The notes beneath the pieces were generated by a model. That model had not been told where the DNA came from and did not search any database. It saw only the letters and a program-made list of their open reading frames with translations. This document shows positions 45,132-54,430 of a stretch of DNA of 64,000 nucleotides, one piece after another. The first letter of the stretch is position 1. Every line of letters starts with the position of its first letter. The position numbers and the translations under genes are program-made. Source of the DNA: Bovifimicola ammoniilytica (GTDB lineage Bacteria; Bacillota; Clostridia; Lachnospirales; Lachnospiraceae); contig NZ_JAOQJN010000007.1 of NCBI RefSeq assembly GCF_025567085.1, forward strand, positions 119,903-183,902. Reading direction: 5' to 3'.

Positions 45132-45153
45132 AATGGAACGAATTGCTTAGAAT

Positions 45154-45210
45154 AAATGTCCGTCTGTAGCACACATAAGATTAATAATGTTGTGTTACAG
45201 GCGGATATTT
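45154..45210. terminator. Bidirectional terminator between yqeG and aroE
   Basis: AAATGTCCGTCTGTAGCACA pairs with TGTGTTACAGGCGGATATTT (allowing G-U) across a short loop, with A-rich and T-rich flanks suiting both directions. Confidence 0.8.
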
Positions 45211-45224
45211 TAAATAATATTGAA

Positions 45225-46094
45225 TTATTTATCAAAATATTTTGCTTTGATTTCTTTAACAGGCATATCCTGTCCTGTCCAGATTTTAAATGCTTCAGCA
45301 CCTTGATATAATAACATATATAATCCGTTAAATGTCTTACAGCCATGAGCCTTAGCCATCTTAAGCAATTTTGTCTCCATTGGATTATAAATTACATCTG
45401 AAACAATCAAATCACTTCTTAATACGCTTTCATCAGTGATGATACAATTGTCAGTATTTGGAGCCATTCCGACACTTGTTGCATTTGTAAGGATATAACT
45501 GTTATCAATACTTTTATTAAGTTCTGTTTTATCAGCGAGGTCATAAAGACTTGCTTTACAGTTTGTGCTGGCATTAATATTATCAACTAAATGTTTTGCT
45601 CTATCAAAGAACTGATCCTTAATGCTGAATACGTTAATGCTTGCAACACCATCTAATGCGGCCTGTGTACAGATAGCTGTAGCAGCACCACCAGCACCAA
45701 GTAAAGTCATATTTTTACCAATGATATCGTGCCCAGCATCTTTAACAGCCTGCATATATCCGACACCGTCAGTATTATGACCTGTTAATTTGCCATTTTC
45801 ATTAATAACTGTATTGACAGCACCAATCATTTTCGCAGCAGGGCTTAAATCATCAACTAATTCACACATAAGATTCTTGTCAGGCATTGTACAGTTGAAG
45901 CCACGAACGCCCATAACCTTTAATCCATCAACGGCAGTTTTAAGATTATCAACGCCAACATCGAAGCATAAATATACATAGTCAAGTCCGAGCAAATTAA
46001 ATGCTTCGTTATGCATCATAGGTGAAATGCTGTGTGCAACCGGACTTCCAAGTAATCCTGTAAGTGTAGTATGTCCTGTTATATTAGTACTCAT
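45225..46094 (-). CDS. aroE: Shikimate dehydrogenase
   Basis: NADPH-dependent reduction of 3-dehydroshikimate to shikimate. N-terminal LGSPVAHSISPMMHNEAF binds shikimate, NCTMPDKN holds the catalytic Lys, GHNTDGVGY the Asp; the Rossmann motif is LLGAGGAATAI. 289 residues. GGAGG precedes the start on the minus strand. It is divergent from aroD-aroK, the neighbouring steps of the same pathway. Confidence 0.95.
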   Translation of the reverse strand: MSTNITGHTTLTGLLGSPVAHSISPMMHNEAFNLLGLDYVYLCFDVGVDNLKTAVDGLKVMGVRGFNCTMPDKNLMCELVDDLSPAAKMIGAVNTVINENGKLTGHNTDGVGYMQAVKDAGHDIIGKNMTLLGAGGAATAICTQAALDGVASINVFSIKDQFFDRAKHLVDNINASTNCKASLYDLADKTELNKSIDNSYILTNATSVGMAPNTDNCIITDESVLRSDLIVSDVIYNPMETKLLKMAKAHGCKTFNGLYMLLYQGAEAFKIWTGQDMPVKEIKAKYFDK

Positions 46095-46298
46095 AGTTTC
46101 CTCCGTTCTAACATTTATATAGAATAATTATTAATATATAAACGTAAATAATTTCAAATCATAATTAATAGTAAGCCCAGTTAGAATTAATGTCAATAAT
46201 CAGATTAGCATATTATTACATTTAGTTGTTAATTGTCATAAAACTAATCTTGTGGTATATTATGAATAAATATGATTTTCAGAAAGGCAGATAGACAG

Positions 46299-47111
46299 AT
46301 GAAGAAATTGCATATAGGCAATATCGTAATTGGAGAGGGTTTACCTAAAGTATGCGTTCCAATTGTGGCAGAAGACATTGATGAAATAAGAAATCAGGCT
46401 GTTAAAATTGCTGATTCCAGTGCAGATTTGGTAGAATTTAGAATAGATTTCCTAAATAAGAGCAGGGATATAGAAAATATTTTAAACGGTTTAAAAATAA
46501 TCAAAGATATTACAAATAAATGTGTTATCGTTACTTTCAGAACAGGCTTTGAGGGTGGAAATGAAGAAATATCAAGAGATAAGTATGAGAAACTTATAAT
46601 TGATATCTTAGAAAATGGAAATGTAGATATAATTGATGTGGAAATGTTTACAGGTGATGAAGCAGTAGAACGAATTGTAAACGCTGCACACCGTAGAAAT
46701 ACTAAGGTAATTATGTCAAATCACGATTTTCAAAAGACACCTGATAGCGAAGAGATTATTAAAAGACTTGAGAAGATGGAAAGTCTTAGAGCAGATATTG
46801 CTAAGATAGCTGTAATGCCAAAAGATAAGTCAGATGTGGACAGATTAATTTATGCCACAGTTACAAGTGATAAATGTTTAGCTATCCCTGTTGTAACAAT
46901 GTCTATGGGCGAAGATGGTAAGATAAGCAGGCTTGTAGGTGAGATTAGTGGAAGTACCATTACATTTGGAACTGTTGGAAAAGCATCAGCACCGGGACAG
47001 GTAGAGTCAGGTGAATTAAAAAAATTCTTAGAAAAAGTACATAACGAAGCAGAGTATTATACAGAGATGGTTGAGAAAATGTGTAGTGCCTGTAAAAGGA
47101 GATTAAAATGA
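46299..47111 (+). CDS. aroD: 3-dehydroquinate dehydratase, type I
   Basis: Dehydrates 3-dehydroquinate through a Schiff base. Motifs: VEFRIDFL, IDVEMF, MSNHDFQKTP with the general-base His, and AKIAVMPKD with the Schiff-base Lys. ATG 46272 is in frame but lacks a ribosome binding site; ATG 46299 follows AGAAAGG (46281-46287). About 270 residues. The stop overlaps aroK. Confidence 0.94.
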   Translation: MKKLHIGNIVIGEGLPKVCVPIVAEDIDEIRNQAVKIADSSADLVEFRIDFLNKSRDIENILNGLKIIKDITNKCVIVTFRTGFEGGNEEISRDKYEKLIIDILENGNVDIIDVEMFTGDEAVERIVNAAHRRNTKVIMSNHDFQKTPDSEEIIKRLEKMESLRADIAKIAVMPKDKSDVDRLIYATVTSDKCLAIPVVTMSMGEDGKISRLVGEISGSTITFGTVGKASAPGQVESGELKKFLEKVHNEAEYYTEMVEKMCSACKRRLK

Positions 47112-47638
47112 AAAATTTAGATTATAATATTATGCTTATAGGCTTTATGGGCGCTGGAAAGACAACTGTATCAACAAGATTATCAAAAGATATGTCGCTT
47201 CCTGAAATTGATATGGATGCTTACATAGTTAAGAGCCAGAATATGAAAATATCGGAGATTTTTGATAAATATGGTGAAGAGGGCTTTAGAACCATTGAAA
47301 CTGAATGTCTCATTGAGATTATGAAAAATAAAGGAAATATAGTATCGTGTGGCGGTGGGGCAGTTCTTAAAGATGAAAATGTAGAGCATATGAAAGAAAA
47401 TGGAGTAATTGTTCTGCTTACAGCAACACCACAGACAATATATGAAAGAGTCAGGAATAGTAACGACAGACCTATTTTAAATGGAAATATGAATGTTGAA
47501 TTTATCGAACAGTTAATGAATAAGAGAAAAAGCAGATATCTAGAAGTGGCAGATATTATTATTGAGACTGATAATAAGTCGATAGCAGATATTTCTAAGG
47601 AAATTCAGTCAAAGTTAGTTGAATTTGCTAAAAAATAG
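47108..47638 (+). CDS. aroK: Shikimate kinase
   Basis: Phosphorylates shikimate at O3. P-loop GFMGAGKTTVS, DMDAYI, the GFRTIE stretch, CGGGAV and the lid RNSNDRPIL are all present. 176 residues. ATGA overlap with aroD indicates coupling. Confidence 0.96.
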   Translation: MKNLDYNIMLIGFMGAGKTTVSTRLSKDMSLPEIDMDAYIVKSQNMKISEIFDKYGEEGFRTIETECLIEIMKNKGNIVSCGGGAVLKDENVEHMKENGVIVLLTATPQTIYERVRNSNDRPILNGNMNVEFIEQLMNKRKSRYLEVADIIIETDNKSIADISKEIQSKLVEFAKK

Positions 47639-47800
47639 TTGAAAAAATGTCAATAATATTATAGAATAAATAAAGTTATTGAGTTTTTTATAATTCAAAA
47701 GCTCGTGGAGTGTGCAAAAGCATACGTTCCTATGTCAGATATAATAATCGGACAACTTAATTAGTTTAATTTGTATGTTAATTTAAGGAGGAATATCTAT

Positions 47801-48358
47801 ATGATATCAGCAGGCGATTTTAGAAATGGTATAACAATTGAGATGGATAACAATATCTATCAGATTATTGAATTCCAGCATGTTAAACCAGGTAAAGGTG
47901 CAGCATTCGTAAGAACAAAATTAAAGAACATCAAAAACGGTGGTGTGGTTGAAAAAACTTTCAGACCTACAGAAAAATGTCCACAGGCAAGAATCGATAG
48001 AAAGGATATGCAGTATTTATATTCAGATGGTGATTTATATCACTTTATGGACGTTGAGACATATGACCAGATCGCATTAAATGCTGATAATGTTGGCGAT
48101 TCACTTAAATTCGTTAAAGAAAATGATATGGTTAAAATTTGTTCACATAACGGTGATGTATTCGCTATTGAACCACCATTGTTCGTTGAATTAGAGATTA
48201 CAGATACAGAGCCAGGTTTCAAAGGTGATACAGCTACAGGTGCTACAAAACCAGCAGTAGTTGAAACAGGTGCTACAGTATATGTTCCATTATTCGTTGA
48301 ACAGGGCGATAAGATTAAGATAGATACAAGAACAGGCGAGTATCTTTCAAGAGTTTAA
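47801..48358 (+). CDS. efp: Translation elongation factor P
   Basis: Relieves ribosome stalling at polyproline stretches. The three-barrel protein begins MISAGDFRNGITIE; the tip loop KPGKGAAF contains Lys32, the modification position. TFRPTEKCPQARIDRKDMQYLY and the C-terminal GDKIKIDTRTGEYLSRV are typical. In-frame codons reach back to 47771, but AAGGAGG precedes ATG 47801. 185 residues. Confidence 0.97.
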   Translation: MISAGDFRNGITIEMDNNIYQIIEFQHVKPGKGAAFVRTKLKNIKNGGVVEKTFRPTEKCPQARIDRKDMQYLYSDGDLYHFMDVETYDQIALNADNVGDSLKFVKENDMVKICSHNGDVFAIEPPLFVELEITDTEPGFKGDTATGATKPAVVETGATVYVPLFVEQGDKIKIDTRTGEYLSRV

Positions 48359-48373
48359 AATAAGGCATTTTTT

Positions 48374-48410
48374 AACCCCGCATTCTGTAAAGAGTGTGGG
48401 GTTTTTCTTT
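48374..48410 (+). terminator. Rho-independent terminator after efp
   Basis: AACCCCGCATTC (48374-48385) pairs with GAGTGTGGGGTT (48392-48403, two G-U pairs) and is followed by a T-rich tail. Beyond it, 48411-48728 is AT-rich without a gene. Confidence 0.9.
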
Positions 48411-48728
48411 GATTTTAAGGCATTTTTATAAATAATGAATGGATATTATATAATCCTTTTTGAATGAAAGAGAAAAAAAGAGTTCATATCGAAAACATAT
48501 ATACAATATTACCAAAAATTCATTATAAATATATATAATTTCCATAAGAAAGTATTGACATATTAAAATTACAAAGTAACTATATGATACATATGGGTTG
48601 GTGTATTGTACAAAGTGTTGTACAACATACTAATAATTTGTTGCAAAATGTTAATTGAAATTTTCTTAAATATATTGTATAAAATTAAGTAGTGGAGCGC
48701 TTTACAATACAATGGATAAGGAGATTAT

Positions 48729-49703
48729 ATGAACTATGACGAATTTGTGAACTATGTAAGAGAGGGTATGGAAGATGTACTTGGCGATGATTGCATAGTA
48801 TCTACACATAAGGTGCTTAAGAATAATGACATAGAATTAGAGGCATTAACTGTAATAAATAAAGAATCAAATGTTTCTCCAACGATATATCTGAATTCTT
48901 ATTATGAAGAATATAAGAAAGGAACTGACAAGGGTCAGATAATTAAAGAAATCTACGAGCTATATAATGAACATAGTTTAAAAATAAATTTTAACGTAGA
49001 TATTTTTAAAGATTATAACAAAATTAGTAAAAGGATAGTGTATAAATTAATTAATACTAAGTCAAATGAGAAATTATTAAATGAGATTCCGAGCTTTGAG
49101 TATCTGGATTTATCAATAGTATTTTATTGTTTGTTAGATGATGAGCTGTTAGGTAGTGCCACAGCATTAATACACAATGTACATATGGAAATGTGGGAAA
49201 TAGATGAAGCAGAGCTATTAAAGGTTGCAAAGGCTAATACACCTGAATTATTGCCATATGAATTAAAGAATATGAATGATGTTATCAGAGAAATGCTGAT
49301 TAGTGATTTGCAGCAGACTATATATGAAAAAGATGATAGGTATGATATGAATTGTAATATGCCTAGTCCTGATATAGTAGCAGATGGATTACTTAAAGAT
49401 ATAAATAGTGCAGGAAATGAAGTTGCAATGTACGTACTGACGAATAAACAGAAAACAAATGGTGCAATATGTATGCTATATGATAATGTGATTGAGGATT
49501 TTGCGAATGAATTAGAAAAAGATTTATTTATTTTACCAAGTTCTGTACATGAGATAATAATTGTTCCAGCAACTGATGATATTGACCGGAAAGAACTTGA
49601 TAATATGGTTAAAGATGTTAATAAGAAAGAATTAGATGCTATAGATGTACTTTCAGACCACGTATATTATTATAGCAGAGATAGAAGAGAGGTGTGCTTA
49701 TAG
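48729..49703 (+). CDS. DUF5688-family protein
   Basis: 324 residues, acidic, no signal or membrane segment. I recognise the DUF5688 pattern common in Lachnospiraceae: the N-terminal MNYDEFVNYVREGM, the LPSSVHEIIIVP stretch and the end LSDHVYYYSRD. Function unknown. Start follows AAGGAG. The same reading frame stays open for 44 codons beyond the TAG (49704-49835), without a start codon of its own, so a longer ancestral protein or a downstream remnant is possible. Confidence 0.7.
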   Translation: MNYDEFVNYVREGMEDVLGDDCIVSTHKVLKNNDIELEALTVINKESNVSPTIYLNSYYEEYKKGTDKGQIIKEIYELYNEHSLKINFNVDIFKDYNKISKRIVYKLINTKSNEKLLNEIPSFEYLDLSIVFYCLLDDELLGSATALIHNVHMEMWEIDEAELLKVAKANTPELLPYELKNMNDVIREMLISDLQQTIYEKDDRYDMNCNMPSPDIVADGLLKDINSAGNEVAMYVLTNKQKTNGAICMLYDNVIEDFANELEKDLFILPSSVHEIIIVPATDDIDRKELDNMVKDVNKKELDAIDVLSDHVYYYSRDRREVCL

Positions 49704-49835
49704 GCAGATAACATAAGTAATAATGTAAAAATATATAGTTTTATATTAGAAAAAATAAAGAATAATAATGTTAATGCAGAAAATATAAAAAAGAGATTGC
49801 TAGAACAGAATTATATTTATTTAACAAATATATAA

Positions 49836-49944
49836 AGTCATAATATGATTATAAGAAAGATATATATTAATTGCTAATTTTATTTAAGAACTAGATTAAT
49901 AAATAATTTATAATTAATATAATATCTATAGTCATACTATGACT
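49836..49944. promoter_or_regulatory. Two copies of an AGTCATAnTATGAyT palindrome
   Basis: AGTCATAATATGATT (49836-49850) and the perfect palindrome AGTCATACTATGACT (49930-49944) lie 94 nt apart in the 481-nt gene-free gap before the acyltransferase operon. Such paired dyads often are operators. No regulator is encoded beside them. The remainder of the gap to 50184 is AT-rich and otherwise unassigned. Confidence 0.4.
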
Positions 49945-50184
49945 TTATTATGTGTATATGAATTCATTTTATACACCTATCCAATAACTGGTAATTCTTA
50001 TATAAATTAGAAAATCAATAGTTTGATTCAAGGTTTGTGCCAAAGAAATATATGAAATACATACACTATGACATATAGTTATTAAAACTACATAAAAGTA
50101 TAGACAAATATACAAATTTATAATAGAATAGTGAGAGTATGAAAAATTAACTTATTATTTTCTGTACTATATATTGGAGGAAGT

Positions 50185-50988
50185 ATGTTAAAAGAGAATA
50201 AAGAAACAAAGGACAGGATAATATATTATAGTGATGAACTGAATGACGAATTCGCAGGGGATGATATTGTTGCAAAGAAGATTGATGGTAATTACAGATA
50301 TATTAGAAAAGGAATACTAAGCAGAATAGGACATATTTTCTGGTATAGAATATTAGCAACACCATTAGCATTTTGTTATCTTAAGATATATTTTCATCAT
50401 AAAATTGTTAATAAGAAAGTATTAAAGGAAGCTAAGGGCAAGCCATATTTTGTATATGGTAATCATACACATTTTCTTGCAGATGCACTTATACCTACGA
50501 TTGCGAATTTCCCAAGAGAAGTTTCAGTTATTGTACATGCTAACAATGTATCAATGCCTTTGTTAGGAAGAATTACTCCAAGCTTAGGGGCTTTACCACT
50601 TCCAGATGATATAGATGCTACAAAGAATTTTATGAGGGCCATAGAACAAAAAGTTAAAGAGGATAAATGTATAATGATATATCCGGAGGCACATATCTGG
50701 CCATATTATACTGATATAAGACCATTTAGAAATATGTCATTCAGATATCCGGTTAAGAGTAAGGCGATGGCATTTTGTCTTACAAATACATATCAGAAGA
50801 GACGGTTCTCAAAGAGACCGAAACTTGTAACATATATTGATGGACCATTCTATGCTGATGCTGATAAGAACGACAGAGAGAAGAAACAGCAGCTAAGGGA
50901 TATGATATATGCAAAGATGAAAGAACGGTCTAAGAACAGTAATGTGAAAATGATAAAATATGTAAAGGTTGAAAAGAATAATGATTAA
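50185..50988 (+). CDS. PlsC-like acyltransferase
   Basis: Lysophospholipid/glycolipid acyltransferase family. GNHTHFLADA holds the acyltransferase motif, but His and Asp are five apart, not the textbook four; YPEAHIWPY is the later substrate motif. A hydrophobic stretch (FWYRILATPLAFCYLKIYF, about 52-70) may sit at the membrane. 267 residues. It would transfer an acyl chain to a lysolipid or glycolipid. It is first in a three-gene unit with two GT8 proteins. TGGAGG precedes the start. Confidence 0.8.
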   Translation: MLKENKETKDRIIYYSDELNDEFAGDDIVAKKIDGNYRYIRKGILSRIGHIFWYRILATPLAFCYLKIYFHHKIVNKKVLKEAKGKPYFVYGNHTHFLADALIPTIANFPREVSVIVHANNVSMPLLGRITPSLGALPLPDDIDATKNFMRAIEQKVKEDKCIMIYPEAHIWPYYTDIRPFRNMSFRYPVKSKAMAFCLTNTYQKRRFSKRPKLVTYIDGPFYADADKNDREKKQQLRDMIYAKMKERSKNSNVKMIKYVKVEKNND

Positions 50989-51820
50989 TGTATTATTTTC
51001 AGGAAATGAAAAGGTATTTGACGGTGTTCTTACGTGTGTTTTATCAATACTAAAGAGAACAGATACCAAAGAACCATTTAGATTTTATGTATATACGATG
51101 GATGCGACAAGAGTAATGCCTGAGTATACACCTATAAGTGATCCACTGATTGAATTTTTAGATGGAATTGTTAAAGAATATAATGTTGAAAATTCTATGG
51201 TTAAGGTAGATGTGACTGAGTTATATGAAAAGGAATTTGCATATTGCCCTAATGAGCAGGCATATTGCTCACCCTATACACTCTTAAGGCTATTTGCAGA
51301 TATTGTTCCTGATATGCCTGATAAATTGTTATATCTTGATGTCGATATATTATTTAACAGAGACATAAGACTGTTATATGATATCGATATAACTGAATAT
51401 GAATATGCTGCTGCCAGAGACCATTATGGTAAATATTTACTTAATCCTAACTATATCAATGCTGGTGTACTTTTATTTAATATGAAAAAAATACGGAAAA
51501 CAGGATTATTAGAGAAGTCCAGAAAGCTTATTAAAGAGAAAAAATTAGTTTTCGCAGACCAGAGCGCCGTATATAGAAGTACAACGAAGAAGAAAATGCT
51601 TCCACAGAGATTCAACGACCAGAAGTTTCTGCATAAACATACAGTGGTAAGACATTTTTCAAAAAGGCTATTTTATTTACCTTATCCCCATACTGATAAT
51701 ATAAAGCAATGGAGAGTCAGTGACATACATAGAGTATTTGGTTACTATGTATTCGATGATATTCTCTATGAGTATATATATTTAAAAAATAAATATGAGA
51801 GAGAAAGTAAAGGAGATTAA
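50981..51820 (+). CDS. GT8-family glycosyltransferase
   Basis: Retaining glycosyltransferase family 8 (LgtC/glycogenin type). DVD in LLYLDVDILFNRDI binds the metal-nucleotide sugar, and NAGVLLFNMKKIR is the GT8 hallmark. Codons from TTG 50969 are open, but ATG 50981 overlaps the preceding stop and gives MINVLFSGNEKV, the expected first strand. 279 residues. Donor and acceptor unknown; adjacency to acyltransferases suggests a lipid acceptor. Confidence 0.85.
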   Translation: MINVLFSGNEKVFDGVLTCVLSILKRTDTKEPFRFYVYTMDATRVMPEYTPISDPLIEFLDGIVKEYNVENSMVKVDVTELYEKEFAYCPNEQAYCSPYTLLRLFADIVPDMPDKLLYLDVDILFNRDIRLLYDIDITEYEYAAARDHYGKYLLNPNYINAGVLLFNMKKIRKTGLLEKSRKLIKEKKLVFADQSAVYRSTTKKKMLPQRFNDQKFLHKHTVVRHFSKRLFYLPYPHTDNIKQWRVSDIHRVFGYYVFDDILYEYIYLKNKYERESKGD

Positions 51821-51826
51821 CTACTA

Positions 51827-53608
51827 ATGAGCAAAAATATTATTCCAATTTTCTTTTCATGTGATGACAATTTTGTAAAATATACAATTGTATCATTGAA
51901 ATCAATTATGGAAAACGCCTCAAAAGAATATAAATATGTAATTCATATTTTAAATACAGATATTTCAGAAAAAATGAAGAAAATCGTATTAGATATGGAA
52001 AATGATAATTTTGAGATTCTATTTGAAGATGTAACAGATTATCTTAAGTCCATAAGCGGAAAATTGCCAATACGTGATTATTATTCTAAAACAACATATT
52101 ACAGAATGTTTATTGCAGAAATGTATCCTGAATATGATAAGGCAATATATATTGATAGTGATACCATTGTATTAGGTGATATTTCCGAGTTGTATAATCA
52201 CGATATCGGCGATAAATATGTTGGCGCGGCAAGAGACCAGGTAATGGTACAGACAGATGTGTATGGTGAATACGTTGAAAAGGTATTAGGAATAGATAGA
52301 AATAATTATTTTAATGCCGGAATACTTCTTATGAATTGCGAGCAATTTAGAAATAATAAGGCATTAGACAGATTTGTGGAATTATTATATGATTATAATT
52401 TCGTTGTAACACAGGACGAAGATTATCTTAACCTTATTTGCAAGGATAATGTGTTTTGGTTAGAACAACAATGGAACACAGAAGTGTATGGAAATATTAC
52501 ATATGATGAAAGTGAATTCAAGATAATTCATTATATTATGGTATCAAAACCATGGCATTACAAAGATTGTAAATATGCAAATCATTTCTGGAAATATGCT
52601 AAGGAAACAGCAGTATATGATGAGATTAGTAAAGAATTAGAAAGTTATACAGATGAGCAGAGAAAAGAAGATAATGATTCGTGTGACAGACTGTATCAGA
52701 CGGCTTTAAACGAAATTGCTAAAGAGAACAACTATCTTAATCTTCTTAATAGTGGTATGTTAAAATCAAGAGACAGAATAGAAGTCTTAGGAAAGATTGC
52801 CAAACTTGAGAGTGAGGGAAGATTCGATGTAGATGTGGAAGAAGACCCACCTACGAAAGAATTACTTCCTGAAGATATAGATTATCTTAAGAAGAAATTC
52901 AAGAGTAAACTTAAAACAAAACTCACATATAGAATTGCAAGAAGTTATATGAATAATATGCTTGAGAATAAAAAGCTCATTATCCATGACATAAAGGGAA
53001 TTGAGAACTTTAAGAATCTTAATTCAGGTGCAATAATTACCTGCAATCATTTTAATGCATTAGACAGTTTTGCAATGCAGATAGCATATGAAGAATCAGG
53101 ACAGAAGAACAGAAAATTCTATAGAGTAATAAGAGAGGGAAATTATACGAATTTCTCAGGGTTCTATGGATTACTTATGAGAAACTGTTATACATTTCCG
53201 CTTAGTTCGAATAAGGATACAATGAAGAAGTTCTTTGAATCACTTGATACAGTTTTACAAAATGGAGATTTTATGCTGATATATCCTGAACAGAGTATGT
53301 GGTGGAATTATAAGAAACCAAAGCCACTTAAGAAAGGTGCGTATACATTTGCAATGAGAGCCAATGTACCGGTACTTCCTTGCTTTATAACAATGCAGGA
53401 CAGCGATGTACTAGATGATGACGGTTTCTATGTTCAGGAATATACAATTCATATAGGAGAACCTATTTATCCGGACAGCAGTAAGACAAAAGCTGAAAAT
53501 ATTGAATATATGAGAAATAAGAATTATGAAGTCTGGAAAAAGATTTACGAAGAGACTTATGGTGAAAAATTAGTATATTTATGCGAAAATGAAGATAAGA
53601 TGGCATAA
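51827..53608 (+). CDS. GT8 glycosyltransferase - PlsC acyltransferase fusion
   Basis: 593 residues with two catalytic domains. Residues 1-275 are a GT8 domain: strand NIIPIFFSCDDNF, DSD (110-112), FNAGILLMN (162-170) and IIHY...KPW (233-243). A linker of about 100 residues is mostly helical. Residues 375-560 are a PlsC domain with NHFNALD (His408 x4 Asp413, canonical) and YPEQS (486-490). No membrane helix is obvious. One chain may glycosylate and acylate the same lipid or polyol-type acceptor. It begins 6 nt after the GT8 gene and closes the unit; tRNA-Arg follows on the other strand. Confidence 0.88.
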   Translation: MSKNIIPIFFSCDDNFVKYTIVSLKSIMENASKEYKYVIHILNTDISEKMKKIVLDMENDNFEILFEDVTDYLKSISGKLPIRDYYSKTTYYRMFIAEMYPEYDKAIYIDSDTIVLGDISELYNHDIGDKYVGAARDQVMVQTDVYGEYVEKVLGIDRNNYFNAGILLMNCEQFRNNKALDRFVELLYDYNFVVTQDEDYLNLICKDNVFWLEQQWNTEVYGNITYDESEFKIIHYIMVSKPWHYKDCKYANHFWKYAKETAVYDEISKELESYTDEQRKEDNDSCDRLYQTALNEIAKENNYLNLLNSGMLKSRDRIEVLGKIAKLESEGRFDVDVEEDPPTKELLPEDIDYLKKKFKSKLKTKLTYRIARSYMNNMLENKKLIIHDIKGIENFKNLNSGAIITCNHFNALDSFAMQIAYEESGQKNRKFYRVIREGNYTNFSGFYGLLMRNCYTFPLSSNKDTMKKFFESLDTVLQNGDFMLIYPEQSMWWNYKKPKPLKKGAYTFAMRANVPVLPCFITMQDSDVLDDDGFYVQEYTIHIGEPIYPDSSKTKAENIEYMRNKNYEVWKKIYEETYGEKLVYLCENEDKMA

Positions 53609-53612
53609 AAAA

Positions 53613-53684
53613 TACACCCGATGAGAATCGAACTCACGCACATGGCTCCGGAGGCCATTGCTCTATCCACTGAGCTACGGGTGC
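53613..53684 (-). tRNA. tRNA-Arg (anticodon CCG)
   Basis: Read on the minus strand: acceptor GCACCCG pairs with CGGGTGT (first pair G-U), D-arm GCTC/GAGC, anticodon stem ATGGC/GCCAT around loop CTCCGGA, T-arm GTGAG/CTCAT with TTCGATT. Discriminator A; CCA is not encoded. It decodes CGG, a rare codon in such an AT-rich genome. It lies 4 nt after the fusion gene, convergent. Confidence 0.97.
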
Positions 53685-53842
53685 ATACAGGTTATTTTAT
53701 ATTATTGTATGAAAAATTTCAAGAAGTTTAAGGCGTTAATTAACAGATAATGCCAAAGAATGTATATAAAGTACAGGATAACAGGTGTGTGAGGATTGAA
53801 TAGAATGACAGAAAAATAAAAAATGCAAAAACGTCAAGTCAT

Positions 53843-54286
53843 TTAGAAAGTTGGCTCATTATGTTCAAAAAGCCTGTCATTTATCTCTTCAATGCTATAG
53901 ATGCCATTATTAATGCATATTGCAATAATTGCATCGCGTGAATCCTTGGGATAGAGTTCTCTGTGACCAAAGATTTCTAAAGTTCTTCTGGTAGATTTTA
54001 AATCCATCTGAAATGCAATACAAAGCAGAATTACATTATCGCGTGAAGGATTTGCCTTTGTACCATTTAATAAGTCATAAATGTATGATTTTGATAGATA
54101 TCCTTGACATTTTTTAACAATATCGGAAGATTTTATGTTGTGTTTATACATATAATTAGAAAAAAATTCCCCTGTGTTAAATTCAACTCCGTATTCCGCA
54201 ACAAATTCATCAATGTCATTTATAGGAGTTTCATTTAAGATATTTAAAAGTGAAGTCGTTGGATGCTGCATCATATTTGTACTCAT
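53843..54286 (-). CDS. XRE-like helix-turn-helix protein
   Basis: 147 residues. The centre (about 50-100) looks like an XRE-type HTH: SDIVKKCQGYLSKSYIYDLLNGTKANPSRDNVILLCIAF, and the end (LEIFGHRELYPKDSRDAIIAICI...EINDRLFEH) resembles a conserved tail seen in clostridial HTH proteins. It is divergent from the kinase gene, with 19-bp tandem repeats between. Autoregulation or control of the kinase is inference. The tail is unlike a typical repressor's. Confidence 0.65.
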   Translation of the reverse strand: MSTNMMQHPTTSLLNILNETPINDIDEFVAEYGVEFNTGEFFSNYMYKHNIKSSDIVKKCQGYLSKSYIYDLLNGTKANPSRDNVILLCIAFQMDLKSTRRTLEIFGHRELYPKDSRDAIIAICINNGIYSIEEINDRLFEHNEPTF

Positions 54287-54365
54287 AATTTATTCGGTCT
54301 CCATTCGTATTTTTACAGTATTAAAGATAAAGTATAAGGATTTATAATTATAAAACTATAACGAT

Positions 54366-54422
54366 TTTAATTAAAAAATATACATTTAATTAAAAAATAT
54401 ACAATTAATTTAAAAATATATG
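54366..54422 (+). repeat. 19-bp tandem repeats in the HTH/kinase divergent region
   Basis: TTTAATTAAAAAATATACA occurs twice in exact tandem (54366-54384, 54385-54403), a third copy (54404-54422) differs at a few bases, and a weaker fourth may follow to about 54441. All are pure AT except the terminal C/G. They lie immediately upstream of the candidate kinase promoter. Chance repetition in AT-rich DNA is possible, but the exact 19-bp register argues for a site array. Confidence 0.6.
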
Positions 54423-54430
54423 TTTAATTA

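Noticed and set aside
48555..48590. TTGACA at 48555 as promoter of the DUF5688 gene
   Set aside because: The nearest -10-like sequences (TATATG, TATGAT) are 20-22 nt away, so it is only a weak candidate.
53613..54300. tRNA-Arg as attachment site of an integrated element
   Set aside because: No integrase gene and no repeated tRNA 3' end was seen near it.
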